From assembly GCA_009841145.1 (NCBI GenBank), contig VXMJ01000029.1, positions 19,590 through 83,589 of the forward strand: a DNA stretch of 64,000 bases. Reading direction: 5' to 3'. This document shows positions 8,624 through 16,724 of the stretch, one piece after another. Made by a program: the position numbers and the translations under genes. Source of the stretch: Caldilineaceae bacterium SB0661_bin_34. GTDB lineage: Bacteria > Chloroflexota > Anaerolineae > Caldilineales > Caldilineaceae. Position 1 is the first letter of the stretch, and each line of letters begins with the position of its first letter. The notes beneath the pieces were generated by a model, which was not told where the DNA came from, did no database searches, and saw nothing but the letters and a program-made list of their open reading frames with translations.

Positions 8624-10330
8624 ATGGCGGCCCTGACCCTGCGACAAGAGATACGGGCTCGGGTTGCCGCCGCCCTGGCCGCCTGCAACACGGAACACGA
8701 GTGGAATCTTCCGGCGGACTTGGCGTTTGAGGTGACCCGGCCCCGGAACCCGGATCACGGCGACTTCAGTGCCAACGTTGCCATGACGGCGGCCGCCGCG
8801 TTGCGCAGGTCGGGTGTGAACCTTCCGCCGCGGGAAGTCGCGGCGCACATTGCTGGTCGGTTGCCCAAGGACGGAGCGATGGCCGAAGTGGATGTCGCGG
8901 GTCCCGGATTCCTCAACCTGAAGGTGGCTCCCGCCTGGTTCTGGGACCGGGTGGCGGACACGGTCCTGCACCCGTCCCGGACAGGGCGTCTGAATGTCGG
9001 TCAGGATCGGCGGATTCAGGTGGAGTTCGTCAGCGCCAACCCCACCGGTCCGCTGCATTTTGGCGGCGCGCGCAACGCCGTGTTGGGCGACGGCTTGGCC
9101 AGGGTCATGGAAGCCTGCGGGTTTTCGGTGCAGCGGGAGTTCTACGTCAACGATGCCGGCGCCCAGTTCGATCTGTTCGTGCAGTCGCTCCTGGCCGCCT
9201 GCATGCAACTACACGGCGGCCAGGCCGAATTCCCGCCAGACGGATACCGGGGTGCCTACATGCACGAATACGCGGCTGCGGCGTGCGAACGCCTGGGCAC
9301 GGATTGGTTGGCGGACGCGGAGGGAGCCGCCGATGCCCTGCGCGGGCCGGCCCTGGACATTGTGCTGGAGGATGTGCGGTCCGAAATTTCCCTGCTGGGC
9401 ATTGAGTTCGACCAATGGTTCTCCGAACGGGAATTGCATGAGAGCGGACAGGTCGAGGCTGCTATTGCAAGGCTGGCCGACCAGGATGCCGTTTACCGCG
9501 CGGAAGGAGCCGTGTGGTTCGCCGCTAGCCGCTACGAGGGCAACGATCAGGATGTGGTGCTTGTCCGCAGCAACGGCGCGCCCACCTATTTCGCCGCCGA
9601 TGCCGCCTACCATTGGAACAAGCTGCGAATTCGGGACTTTGACCGCGCACTGAATGTGTGGTCCGTGGACCATCAAGGTCACGTACCGCGCATGCAGGCG
9701 TTGGTGGAGGCCATGGGCTTGGACCGTCAAAGGCTCAAGATTGTCCTGTACGATCTGGTAAAGCTGGTACGGGACGGTGCCGAAGTGGCCATGAGCAAGC
9801 GCTCCGGTTCGTTCCTGACGCTGAGGGAGGTCGTGGCCGAGGTCGGAGCGGATGCCGTGCGATTCATGTTGCTGACCCGGGCGCCGGAAAGCGTGGTCGA
9901 ATTCGATCTGGCTCGGGTAGTGGAACAGAATCCGGAAAATCCGGTCTACTTCGTCCAGTACAGCCATGCCCGCCTGTGTTCCATTCTGGTCCGTGCCCGG
10001 GCCGAGGGCTTGTTGATGCCGGGTGCCGGCGACATCCACGGGCACCTGCGGACCCATCTGAACCATCCTGCGGAACTGGAGCTGGCGCGGCTGTTGACCG
10101 AGCTTGGTGATCAATTGCTGACCGCCCTGGAGCGATCATCGCCCCACAACCTGACGTACTACGCCATGCGCATTGCATCGGCGGTCAACGGGTTCTACCG
10201 GGATTGTCGAGTTCTCGACCGGTCCCAGCCCGGCCTGTCGGGCGCGCGCCTGTGTCTGTGCGATGCGGCCCGCATTGTCCTGGCCAGAATTCTCCACCTG
10301 CTGGGCGTGCATGCCCCAGCAAGCATGTAA
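8624..10330 (+). CDS. argS: arginyl-tRNA synthetase
   Basis: Class Ia arginyl-tRNA synthetase of 568 residues, charging tRNA-Arg in the cytosol. An N-terminal tRNA D-loop-recognition domain (about 1-120) precedes the Rossmann domain, which has the HIGH-type signature HFGG (His145) inside SANPTGPLHFGGARN. The KMSKS-type loop is AMSKRSGS (about 388-395). The C-terminal DALR anticodon-binding helices run from about 450 and include YYAMRIASAVNGFYRDC. GGAG precedes the ATG. The gene lies 16 bases after polA and 16 bases before the probable start of serA. Confidence 0.97.
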   Translation: MAALTLRQEIRARVAAALAACNTEHEWNLPADLAFEVTRPRNPDHGDFSANVAMTAAAALRRSGVNLPPREVAAHIAGRLPKDGAMAEVDVAGPGFLNLKVAPAWFWDRVADTVLHPSRTGRLNVGQDRRIQVEFVSANPTGPLHFGGARNAVLGDGLARVMEACGFSVQREFYVNDAGAQFDLFVQSLLAACMQLHGGQAEFPPDGYRGAYMHEYAAAACERLGTDWLADAEGAADALRGPALDIVLEDVRSEISLLGIEFDQWFSERELHESGQVEAAIARLADQDAVYRAEGAVWFAASRYEGNDQDVVLVRSNGAPTYFAADAAYHWNKLRIRDFDRALNVWSVDHQGHVPRMQALVEAMGLDRQRLKIVLYDLVKLVRDGAEVAMSKRSGSFLTLREVVAEVGADAVRFMLLTRAPESVVEFDLARVVEQNPENPVYFVQYSHARLCSILVRARAEGLLMPGAGDIHGHLRTHLNHPAELELARLLTELGDQLLTALERSSPHNLTYYAMRIASAVNGFYRDCRVLDRSQPGLSGARLCLCDAARIVLARILHLLGVHAPASM

Positions 10331-10346
10331 CAGGGACAATCGGATT

Positions 10347-11933
10347 TTGCCCAAGGTACTCGTTGCATCCGAACTTTCGCAAGCCGGTCTCGAACTTCTG
10401 ACCGGAGCCGATGGCATTGAGGTATGCCAACAACCCGTGTCCACGGCGGAGGAACTCGCCGCACTGGTGCCGGGTTGTGACGCCTTGCTGGTGCGCAGTC
10501 GTCCGGAAGTCACGGCCGAGGTGCTGCGCGCGGGATCGCAGCTTCAGGTGGTGGCCCGCGCCGGAACCGGCGTGGACAACATCGACCTCGCTGCGGCTAC
10601 TGAACAGGGGGTCCTGGTGGTCAATGCGCCCACGGGCAACTCCGTGGCCGCGGCCGAGCACACACTGGCCATGCTGATGGCCCTTAGCCGCAACATCCCC
10701 CAAGCGGATGCCGACATGCGCGCCGGCAACTGGAACCGCAGTCGCTGGGTCGGCACGGAGGTTCGCAGCAAGGTTTTGGGATCGATCGGCTTGGGACGCG
10801 TTGCATCCGAACTGGTCAAGGTCGCCAACGAACTGGGCATGCGGGTAGTTGCGCACGACCCGTACATCACGGACCAGATGGCCGCCCAGCAAGGGGTCGA
10901 ACTCGTGGACTTGGACATGTTGCTGGAGGCCGCGGACTTCATTTCCATCCACGTGCCGCTGGTGGACGCCAATCGCCATTTGCTCGGGCGTTCAGCCTTC
11001 GCAAAGGTCAAACCGACGGCTTACATTCTGAATGTGGCCCGCGGTGGCCTGGTGGACGAGGATGCGTTGTTGGAGGCTCTCGACGAGGGCCGGCTGGCCG
11101 GGGCCGCCCTGGATGTCTTCGAAACCGAACCACTACCGGCGGACAGTCCCCTGCTCTCCCACCCGGCCATCATCGTGACTCCCCATCTGGGCGCCAGCAC
11201 GGTGGAGGCTCAGGACCGGGTGGCCCGCGACGTTGCACAGCAGGTTCTGGATGTACTCGCTGGTCACCAGGCCCGTTACGCGGTCAATGCCCCCATCGTC
11301 CCCCCGCGTGACCTTGAATACCTGGTGCCGTACGTGGACCTGGCGGCCCGCATGGGAAATTTCCTGCAGAAGATCGACAGTCGCGTAGCCACGCAGGTGG
11401 AGTTGACCATCCACGGTTCCATTGCGGACATGGATTCGGCGTTCCTGCGCGCGGCTGCCATCCAGGGCCTCCTGTCCGGCCTCATGGAAGAACGGGTCAA
11501 CGTGGTCAATGCCGATCGACTGGCGGCCCAACGGGGCATGAACCTCATGGAGCGCAGGCAGGTGCAACATTCGCACCGCTACGAAAATATGGTGACCATG
11601 CGCGTGACCCATGCCGAAGACCGCTGGACGGTGAGGGGCTCCGTGTTGCAGGGAGTCCCGAGCATCGTCTCGGTCAACGATCTTTGGGTAGAGTTTGCCG
11701 CCGAAGGCCACGTCCTGTTGACGTCGCACATGGATCGTCCGGGCATGATTGGCCGGGTAGGTACTCTCTTAGGAAACGCAGATGTCAATATAAGCTTCAT
11801 GCATGTTGGGCGGCGGGCACCGCGCCAGGAAGCGATTATGGTGATCGGCACGGATGAACCTCTGTCCGCCGACGTGTACGATGCCATTGCAGTACTGGAA
11901 GAATTCGTGTGGGTCAAGTCGATCCGAATTTAG
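10347..11933 (+). CDS. serA: D-3-phosphoglycerate dehydrogenase (long form with ACT domain)
   Basis: First enzyme of serine synthesis, oxidising 3-phosphoglycerate with NAD. A TTG start at 10347, ten bases after AGGGA, gives 528 residues, the normal size of the long bacterial form; the only ATG in frame lies deep inside argS. Catalytic residues are Arg232 (NVARGG), Glu261 (FETEP) and His280 (TPHLGAST). The NAD loop reads GLGRVA instead of the common GLGRIG, a minor change at the third Gly. After the catalytic domain come an intervening ASB domain and a C-terminal ACT domain (MDRPGMIGRVGTLL), the usual site of serine feedback. It is the fourth gene of the polA operon. Confidence 0.95.
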   Translation: MPKVLVASELSQAGLELLTGADGIEVCQQPVSTAEELAALVPGCDALLVRSRPEVTAEVLRAGSQLQVVARAGTGVDNIDLAAATEQGVLVVNAPTGNSVAAAEHTLAMLMALSRNIPQADADMRAGNWNRSRWVGTEVRSKVLGSIGLGRVASELVKVANELGMRVVAHDPYITDQMAAQQGVELVDLDMLLEAADFISIHVPLVDANRHLLGRSAFAKVKPTAYILNVARGGLVDEDALLEALDEGRLAGAALDVFETEPLPADSPLLSHPAIIVTPHLGASTVEAQDRVARDVAQQVLDVLAGHQARYAVNAPIVPPRDLEYLVPYVDLAARMGNFLQKIDSRVATQVELTIHGSIADMDSAFLRAAAIQGLLSGLMEERVNVVNADRLAAQRGMNLMERRQVQHSHRYENMVTMRVTHAEDRWTVRGSVLQGVPSIVSVNDLWVEFAAEGHVLLTSHMDRPGMIGRVGTLLGNADVNISFMHVGRRAPRQEAIMVIGTDEPLSADVYDAIAVLEEFVWVKSIRI

Positions 11934-12751
11934 TGCGGATTCCCTTGCGGTTCAGGCAACGTCTGCTGGCGCGGTTGCCTGGGAGACCTGGTTTCGGTTC
12001 AACGCGGTTTCATGTCTGGCTCCTTTTGTTGATGGGGTTGGCAATCGCGCCTGCCTTGGCCTGCGGCACCATCTCGACCCGGTTTCCAATTGAGTCGGCG
12101 GCTCCGCCGTCCTCGCCCACCAATACGCCCCTGCCCACCAGCACGCCGATCGTGATTCCGACTCCAGCCCCGTCGGATTCCGGCGGTCTGGGAGGGTCAA
12201 CCGGACCCGAGGAGCAGGGAATCGAACGCACACAGCGCTCCCAGGTGCCGCTGGTCGTCGGCGAACGAGCCCGGGTGATTGCCCGCGACGGTGTCAGGTT
12301 GCGGTCGGGAGCCAGCCTCGAGGCTGCCGAGGTGGCGCAACTCCCGGCGTCGTCCCTGGTGCTGGTCGTCGACGGTCCCTTCGTCGCCGACGGAATCTAC
12401 TGGTGGAGGGTGGAGGTGGTCGGCAATAGCCACACTGGATTCGTGGCCGAAGGTTGGCAGGACGCTGTGTATCTCGAAGTGGCTGGCCACGAACAAGCTC
12501 TCGTGGACCGGGCTCCCCGCGCGGGCGACACCGTGGAGGTGGTGATCCAGAACCTCCGCTTGCGGCAGGGCCCGAGCGTTTCCGCCACCTTAATCACGAC
12601 GCTTGCCCTGGGAACGCGCATGACCGTGCAGCAGGGCCCCCAGGCGGCCGACGGATACCAATGGTATGAAGTCAGAACAGAGGTGGGCAACCTGACGGGT
12701 TGGGCCGTTGTGGCGGCCGACAATGTCACCACCTACAAGGTGGTCGAGTAA
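11909..12751 (+). CDS. secreted or membrane-anchored SH3-domain protein
   Basis: A 280-residue exported protein. After about 33 N-terminal residues comes a hydrophobic signal segment (WLLLLMGLAIAPALAC) with a near-lipobox ALAC, so it is either a lipoprotein or cleaved after Ala. A Thr/Pro/Ser-rich linker, of the kind common in Chloroflexota surface proteins, follows. Two bacterial SH3 repeats come next: ARDGVRLRSGASLEAAEVAQL (roughly 105-170) and VIQNLRLRQGPSVSAT (roughly 190-255). Such domains bind cell-wall or other surface polymers. GTG 11909 has GGAAG seven bases upstream and overlaps the end of serA by 25 bases; GTG 11933 is the alternative. No enzyme domain is visible. Confidence 0.82.
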   Translation: MGQVDPNLVRIPLRFRQRLLARLPGRPGFGSTRFHVWLLLLMGLAIAPALACGTISTRFPIESAAPPSSPTNTPLPTSTPIVIPTPAPSDSGGLGGSTGPEEQGIERTQRSQVPLVVGERARVIARDGVRLRSGASLEAAEVAQLPASSLVLVVDGPFVADGIYWWRVEVVGNSHTGFVAEGWQDAVYLEVAGHEQALVDRAPRAGDTVEVVIQNLRLRQGPSVSATLITTLALGTRMTVQQGPQAADGYQWYEVRTEVGNLTGWAVVAADNVTTYKVVE

Positions 12752-12964
12752 CCTATGGGATATGGTCAACCCAACAGCAGGTACATTGTCTTCACGGCTA
12801 ATCAATGTTTCCCCTGAGAATGCCTAGGGCCGTCCCCAATGGCCACATGGCAGCTCCCGTCCCTGGGCGGGTTCTGTTTATCGGTAAGTGTGGTTCCCAA
12901 TCCTGTCTGAGGTCCTGAGCGAGGTTGGCAGTCCTGTAGTCAGCATGTTTCCAAGGTCACCTGC

Positions 12965-14197
12965 ATGAAGCGAATCGTGGTCACGGGCCTCGGTGCCCTC
13001 ACCCCCATTGGCAACACGGTTGAGGAGTACTGGGACAGTTTGTTGGCAGGACGCAACGGTGCTGCGCCAACCGACGCCTTTGATCCTCAGGACATGCCGT
13101 TCCGGGTTGCCTGCCAAGTGCACGGATTTGATCCGACTGTCTACATGCATCGCAAGACTGTAAGACGCACGGCCCGGCCGACTCACATGGCAGTTGCCAC
13201 CGGCAAGATGGCTCTCGAGGACAGCGGCTTGGAGATCCACGACGGCAACCGCGATCGGGTCGGCGTCCTGGTCGGCACGGGTGCCGGCGGTATTGTCGAA
13301 GTGATCAAGGCGGGTACGCAACTGCCCACAGTGGGTTGGAAGCGGGTGACACCCATGCTGGTGCCGACCAGCATGAGCAATGCGGTCAGTTGCCTGGTTT
13401 CCATTGAAACCGGTGCCTCCGGACCCGTGGTGACCAGCACGGCCGCCTGCGCCTCGGGCAGCTATGCCGTGCTGGAGGCATTCCACATCCTGATGCGTGA
13501 CGAGGCCGATGCAGTGATTGCCGGCGGCACCGAGGCTGCGTTGGAATTGTCCATCGTGTCGTCTTTCGGCCGCATGGGCACACTGTCACAGGACACGGAT
13601 CCCGCCCAGGCCAGCAAACCCTTCTCGGTTGATCGTGACGGATTTGCCCCCAGCGAGGGCAGTGCCTCCATGATTTTGGAAACCGCGGAACATGCGGAAC
13701 AGCGCGGTGCCAAGGTGTATGCGGAACTGTTGGGCGGCTACCTAACATCCGATGCCTATCACCTCACGGCCCCCGATCCGGACGGTCGGGGCGCGGCCCG
13801 TGCCATACGCGAGACACTGCGGGTCACGGGTTTGGACCGGACTGACATCGATGTGGTTTTCGCCCACGGCACGGGCACCGTATTGAACGATCGAACCGAA
13901 GCCAGGGCCTTGAATGCCGTATTCGGCGATCACACTCCCCATCTGTACGTTACCAGCGTGAAGAGCATGATTGGCCACTCTCTGGGTGCTGCCGGAGCCC
14001 ACAGCGCTGTGGCCGCGGTTAAGTGCCTCGAAACCGGTGACATTCCGCCGACCATCAGCTACACCCCCGATCCCGAAATAGACCTGAATGTGGTGGGCAA
14101 TGAATCACGCCATGCCGCAGTCGACGTGGCATTGGTGAACGCGTTCGGCTTTGGAGGCCAGAATGCAGTGGTGGCCTTCCGGCGCCCGAGCGCGTGA
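12965..14197 (+). CDS. fabF: beta-ketoacyl-ACP synthase II
   Basis: Condensing enzyme of fatty-acid elongation (KAS II type), 410 residues. It decarboxylates malonyl-ACP and adds two carbons to an acyl chain held on the active-site Cys. The Cys-His-His triad is intact: Cys162 (TSTAACASGS), His301 (VFAHGTGT) and His338 (SMIGHSLGAAG), with Lys333. The C-terminal NAFGFGGQN loop is also present. Neither acpP nor fabD/G lies beside it, so the gene is detached from a fab operon. The upstream 213-base gap contains no recognisable promoter or gene. Confidence 0.93.
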   Translation: MKRIVVTGLGALTPIGNTVEEYWDSLLAGRNGAAPTDAFDPQDMPFRVACQVHGFDPTVYMHRKTVRRTARPTHMAVATGKMALEDSGLEIHDGNRDRVGVLVGTGAGGIVEVIKAGTQLPTVGWKRVTPMLVPTSMSNAVSCLVSIETGASGPVVTSTAACASGSYAVLEAFHILMRDEADAVIAGGTEAALELSIVSSFGRMGTLSQDTDPAQASKPFSVDRDGFAPSEGSASMILETAEHAEQRGAKVYAELLGGYLTSDAYHLTAPDPDGRGAARAIRETLRVTGLDRTDIDVVFAHGTGTVLNDRTEARALNAVFGDHTPHLYVTSVKSMIGHSLGAAGAHSAVAAVKCLETGDIPPTISYTPDPEIDLNVVGNESRHAAVDVALVNAFGFGGQNAVVAFRRPSA

Positions 14198-14245
14198 CGG
14201 AGGGTCGTGGCCGACACGCAAACCGCTGGCCGTCTTGTGGCTGGA

Positions 14246-14659
14246 TTAGGAACCCATCACCTGAAACACGCCAATCACCAGGAATATCACGGCTAGGGAG
14301 TAGTACCAGAACCCGTCCCGCGCTGCGGTTTCGGCATTGAGGCTGTGCTTCATTTTGTTGTTGCCGTAGCGATACATCAACCAGACTGCGGTCATAATGA
14401 CCGGGTGGCGAAACTGAATCATCGACTCGTCCCGGACACTCCACTGCTGGCTTGCGACCCAGTACAAAACCCCCAGGAGCCACTGCAGGTCGGCGCTGAC
14501 CAGGAAGACTCGGTTGAGAAATGGAAACCTGGTGGGCAGGGGTCTGCGGCCGAGAACGGAGAACGCCAGGAGGGCGAAGACGACTGCCGCCAGCAGTCCG
14601 AAGGGGTAAAGCCAAAAGGCATGGGCCAGGCGCAGGCTGGCCAGCCATGTTTCGTTCAC
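14246..14659 (-). CDS. four-helix membrane protein, second of a tandem paralogous pair
   Basis: A 137-residue integral membrane protein with about four hydrophobic segments. Translation most likely starts at GTG 14659, whose bases overlap the TGA stop of the upstream gene as GTGA. The core DLQWLLGVLYWV followed by FRHPVIMTAVWLMYRYG lines up with NIQIMLGILVWI and YEHPVTMIVGHSVFMVG of its neighbour, so the two are paralogues. The QxxLGxxxW and HPVxM pattern recalls small membrane proteins often annotated as cytochrome b-like. The conserved His could bind heme, but that is inference. No catalytic domain is visible. Confidence 0.75.
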   Translation of the reverse strand: MNETWLASLRLAHAFWLYPFGLLAAVVFALLAFSVLGRRPLPTRFPFLNRVFLVSADLQWLLGVLYWVASQQWSVRDESMIQFRHPVIMTAVWLMYRYGNNKMKHSLNAETAARDGFWYYSLAVIFLVIGVFQVMGS

Positions 14660-15063
14660 AACAATCCCTTCACGCGAGCCAGGCCCAGGCCGATCACCAC
14701 CATGGTGGCCGTTACCCACATCAGGGCGGTCCGCAACTTGCGATCAACATTGTCCGTTCGGCGCAGCAGAAGGTTGCCGACCATGAATACGGAATGGCCG
14801 ACAATCATGGTTACCGGATGTTCGTAGGACATCAATGCTTCCTGCCCTGTCCAACGGGCCTGCATGATCCAGACCAAAATCCCAAGCATGATCTGGATGT
14901 TGAGCAGCACCACAAAGACCTGGGTCGTGCGCAGCAGGCCCATGTTCCATGACCCTTTTCTGAATTGCACTGCGACCAGGGCCACCCACAGCACCGCGCC
15001 GACCGCGCCTACCAAGGGCCACCCCAAGTGCCCGTGCACTTGGCCGAGAATGCCTGTAACCAT
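14656..15063 (-). CDS. four-helix membrane protein, first of a tandem paralogous pair
   Basis: A 135-residue integral membrane protein with about four hydrophobic segments. AGGA nine bases before the ATG supports the start. It shares the QxxLGxxxW and HPVTM motifs with the following gene and is coupled to it by a 4-base GTGA overlap, so the two probably form a heterodimer or one complex. His residues in the second and third helices (GHLGW, EHPVTM, VGHSVF) are candidate heme or metal ligands. The gene is divergent from the first sulfatase gene, leaving 159 bases for promoters of both. Function is unknown. Confidence 0.75.
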   Translation of the reverse strand: MVTGILGQVHGHLGWPLVGAVGAVLWVALVAVQFRKGSWNMGLLRTTQVFVVLLNIQIMLGILVWIMQARWTGQEALMSYEHPVTMIVGHSVFMVGNLLLRRTDNVDRKLRTALMWVTATMVVIGLGLARVKGLL

Positions 15064-15222
15064 GTTGCGTTATCCTTTCGCCCGACCTCTGGACGCGTGC
15101 GAAGCAGAATGCAAGGTGTCGCCGGTACCCTAGTGTAATCCCGCAGGGCTGTGTTCGGCACTCTTCCCATCGGGTTGGCAAGCTTGCCGGACGACGGCCC
15201 ACAATTCGAACGGAGACCGTGC

Positions 15223-16614
15223 ATGAGCCGCCCCAACATCGTCATGATCGTGGCCGACGACCACGCTCCCGCCGCTATTGGCGCCTATGGGGCGCGGGTC
15301 AACCGGACGCCGAACCTCGACTCCCTGGCAGCGGACGGGTTGCGGTTGGACCGCTGTTTCTGCACGAATTCGATTTGTACCCCGGCCCGCGCTTCGATCA
15401 TGACCGGCAAGTACAGCCACACGACCGGCATTAGGACCCTGAACGATGTGATTGACCACGACCGGGAAAGCACGATCGGCATGTGGCTCCAAGAGGCCGG
15501 GTACCAGACGGCCATGATCGGCAAATGGCATCTGGGACACGGAGGTTCGTCGGACCCGCACGGTTTCGACTACTGGAACGTTCTCCCCGTGCAAGGTGCG
15601 TACCGGGATCCTACAACCATCGAAATGGGCCGGGAACAACGCCACCGCGGCTACGTGACCGATCTACTAACCGACTTGTCCCTGGCGTGGCTGGACTCCT
15701 GCGAAGGCGACAGGCCTTTCTTTCTGTACCTTGGCAACAAAGCGCCGCACGACAACTTCGAGCCGCATCCGCGCCATTTGGATCGCTACCTGGAGGAGCT
15801 GCCCGAACCGCTGACCCTGCGGGACGACTTTGCGGACCGGTCTCCGGTTTCGTTCATGTCCACAGCCCGTGTCGACCGCATGCACCTCAAGGACCACCTG
15901 CCCGAACCGTCGCCGGAGGATCTGTCCGGCGAGGCGCGTCTGCGGGCGAACTACCAGTCCTACATGCGCAACTACTACCGTTGTGTGGATGCCGTTGACG
16001 AAAACGTCGGTCGCATTCTGGCGTGGCTGGATGCCAAGGGCCTTCGGGACAACACAATCGTGATTTACACGTCCGACCACGGGTTCTTTCTCGGCGATCA
16101 CGGCTGGTACGACAAGCGTTTCATGTACGAGGAAGGCATTCGCATTCCCTTCCTGATGCGTTGGCCGGCGGGCATTCGGGCCGGCACGGTGTCGAAAAAA
16201 ATCACCCTCAATGTGGACTTTGCGCCCTCGCTGCTTGAATGGGCGGGAGTTGACCCGCCCACGGGATTTCAGGGCCGGTCGCTTGCGCCGCTGGCTGCCG
16301 GCGAGATGCCGTCCGACTGGCGCGAATCCTTCTACTACCGCTACTGGATGCATCTTGCCCACTTCAACATCCCAGCGCACTACGGGGTGCGAACCGAACG
16401 GTTCAAATTGATTTACTTCTACGGCCGTGCCCTCGGTGCTGCCGGGGCGATCGATCGCGACACCCCGCCTGCATGGGAGCTGTACGACCTCGAAGCAGAT
16501 CCCATGGAATTGCACAACCGTTACGGACTGGCCCCGTTTGCCGAGACCCAGGTGGAGTTGCTCGGCCTGCTGGCTCGCTGGCAGGTGGATCTGGGAGATG
16601 CGCCCGAACACTGA
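15223..16614 (+). CDS. sulfatase (formylglycine type), cytosolic
   Basis: Type I sulfatase of 463 residues, hydrolysing a sulfate ester. The CxPxR maturation motif is CTPAR with Cys52, to be converted to formylglycine. Metal ligands are visible in VADDH (Asp11, Asp12) and YTSDHG. Downstream GDHGWYDKRFMYEEGIRIP resembles choline-sulfatase/N-sulfoglucosamine-sulfohydrolase relatives. GGAG seven bases before ATG 15223 fixes the start and leaves no signal peptide, so the substrate is probably a small imported sulfated molecule. It heads a run of same-strand genes with a second sulfatase, a sugar dehydrogenase and two TIM barrels. No formylglycine-generating enzyme gene is in the window. Confidence 0.92.
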   Translation: MSRPNIVMIVADDHAPAAIGAYGARVNRTPNLDSLAADGLRLDRCFCTNSICTPARASIMTGKYSHTTGIRTLNDVIDHDRESTIGMWLQEAGYQTAMIGKWHLGHGGSSDPHGFDYWNVLPVQGAYRDPTTIEMGREQRHRGYVTDLLTDLSLAWLDSCEGDRPFFLYLGNKAPHDNFEPHPRHLDRYLEELPEPLTLRDDFADRSPVSFMSTARVDRMHLKDHLPEPSPEDLSGEARLRANYQSYMRNYYRCVDAVDENVGRILAWLDAKGLRDNTIVIYTSDHGFFLGDHGWYDKRFMYEEGIRIPFLMRWPAGIRAGTVSKKITLNVDFAPSLLEWAGVDPPTGFQGRSLAPLAAGEMPSDWRESFYYRYWMHLAHFNIPAHYGVRTERFKLIYFYGRALGAAGAIDRDTPPAWELYDLEADPMELHNRYGLAPFAETQVELLGLLARWQVDLGDAPEH

Positions 16615-16724
16615 TCTTCCGTTGTCTCCGGTCCGGATGGCTGCAGTCCTCCTCCATGGGTGACGGCCAGCCGCAGGAACTCCGCATTGTCGCCAGGCCA
16701 AAGTCACCAAGGAGCTGACGCGTC

